DNA of 64,000 bases, taken from NCBI RefSeq assembly GCF_017163755.1, contig NZ_JAFIWC010000022.1, positions 38,478 through 102,477 on the forward strand. Direction: 5' to 3'. The position numbers and the translations under genes are program-made. Positions 63,996 to 64,000 of this stretch are shown here, piece after piece. Source of the DNA: Xanthomonas sp. Lineage in GTDB: Bacteria > Pseudomonadota > Gammaproteobacteria > Xanthomonadales > Xanthomonadaceae. The notes below the pieces were generated by a model, which saw only the letters and a program-made list of their open reading frames with translations, had not been told where the DNA came from and did not search any database. Position 1 is the stretch's first letter. Every line of letters starts with the position of its first letter.

Positions 63996-64000
63996 TTCTC

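Overview
The window is very G+C-rich bacterial DNA with gene content and layout typical of Xanthomonadaceae, most likely the genus Xanthomonas. Pointers are the complete N-acetylglucosamine locus built around a TonB-dependent receptor, two xanthomonad-type TonB receptors, the plant-type glutamate-cysteine ligase, the engB - cytochrome c4 - dsbA - dsbA block, and families of short dispersed intergenic repeats. Species cannot be fixed from reading alone. I count about 61 protein genes, one recognisable pseudogene, one doubtful remnant and no tRNA or rRNA gene.

Layout. 1-9,626: housekeeping and small enzymes (end of an SDR gene, rsgA with a DUF1704-type protein, an AlaA-like aminotransferase, SGNH hydrolase, methyltransferase, polysaccharide deacetylase, a three-domain glutaredoxin, DUF924). 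9,789-12,493: two translationally coupled exported amidohydrolases, the second lacking the usual metal-binding HxH. 12,494-14,620: an A+T-richer island with an intact propeller-like protein and a frameshifted DUF2169 remnant (a family associated with type VI secretion). 14,621-20,118: DsbA-fold isomerase, DegV, and a MocR regulator divergent from phzF-eamA. 20,320-23,329: a complete glutathione-dependent formaldehyde operon (frmR-adhC-gfa-fghA) with a palindromic operator. 23,446-32,581: lipoprotein, glycosyltransferase, two-component system, gshA, VIT-family transporter, AraC regulator, MBL hydrolase. 32,933-36,997: engB, cytochrome c4, two DsbAs and a nuclease/phosphatase-fold protein. 37,411-46,107: a large TonB receptor, slt, cca, S41 peptidase, fructosamine kinase.

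46,228-59,843 is the main system: a divergent GlcNAc/chito-oligosaccharide utilisation locus. Leftward run nagX-GntR-nagP-LacI-SIS deaminase-nagA-small ORF; rightward run sugar kinase-TonB receptor-GH20 hexosaminidase. The 470-bp region between them carries one good and one weaker NagR-like operator. A working model is uptake of oligomers by the receptor, cleavage to GlcNAc by GH20, import by NagP, phosphorylation by the kinase, deacetylation by NagA and deamination/isomerisation by the SIS protein, under LacI- and GntR-type control.

59,878-64,000: VanZ-like protein, MidA-like methyltransferase, a pteridine reductase convergent with folK, and an Anbu-type proteasome homologue. Two copies of a roughly 150-160-bp element bounded by inverted repeats of a GGGACTC-like heptamer bracket folK and the proteasome homologue; one copy supplies the folK stop codon.
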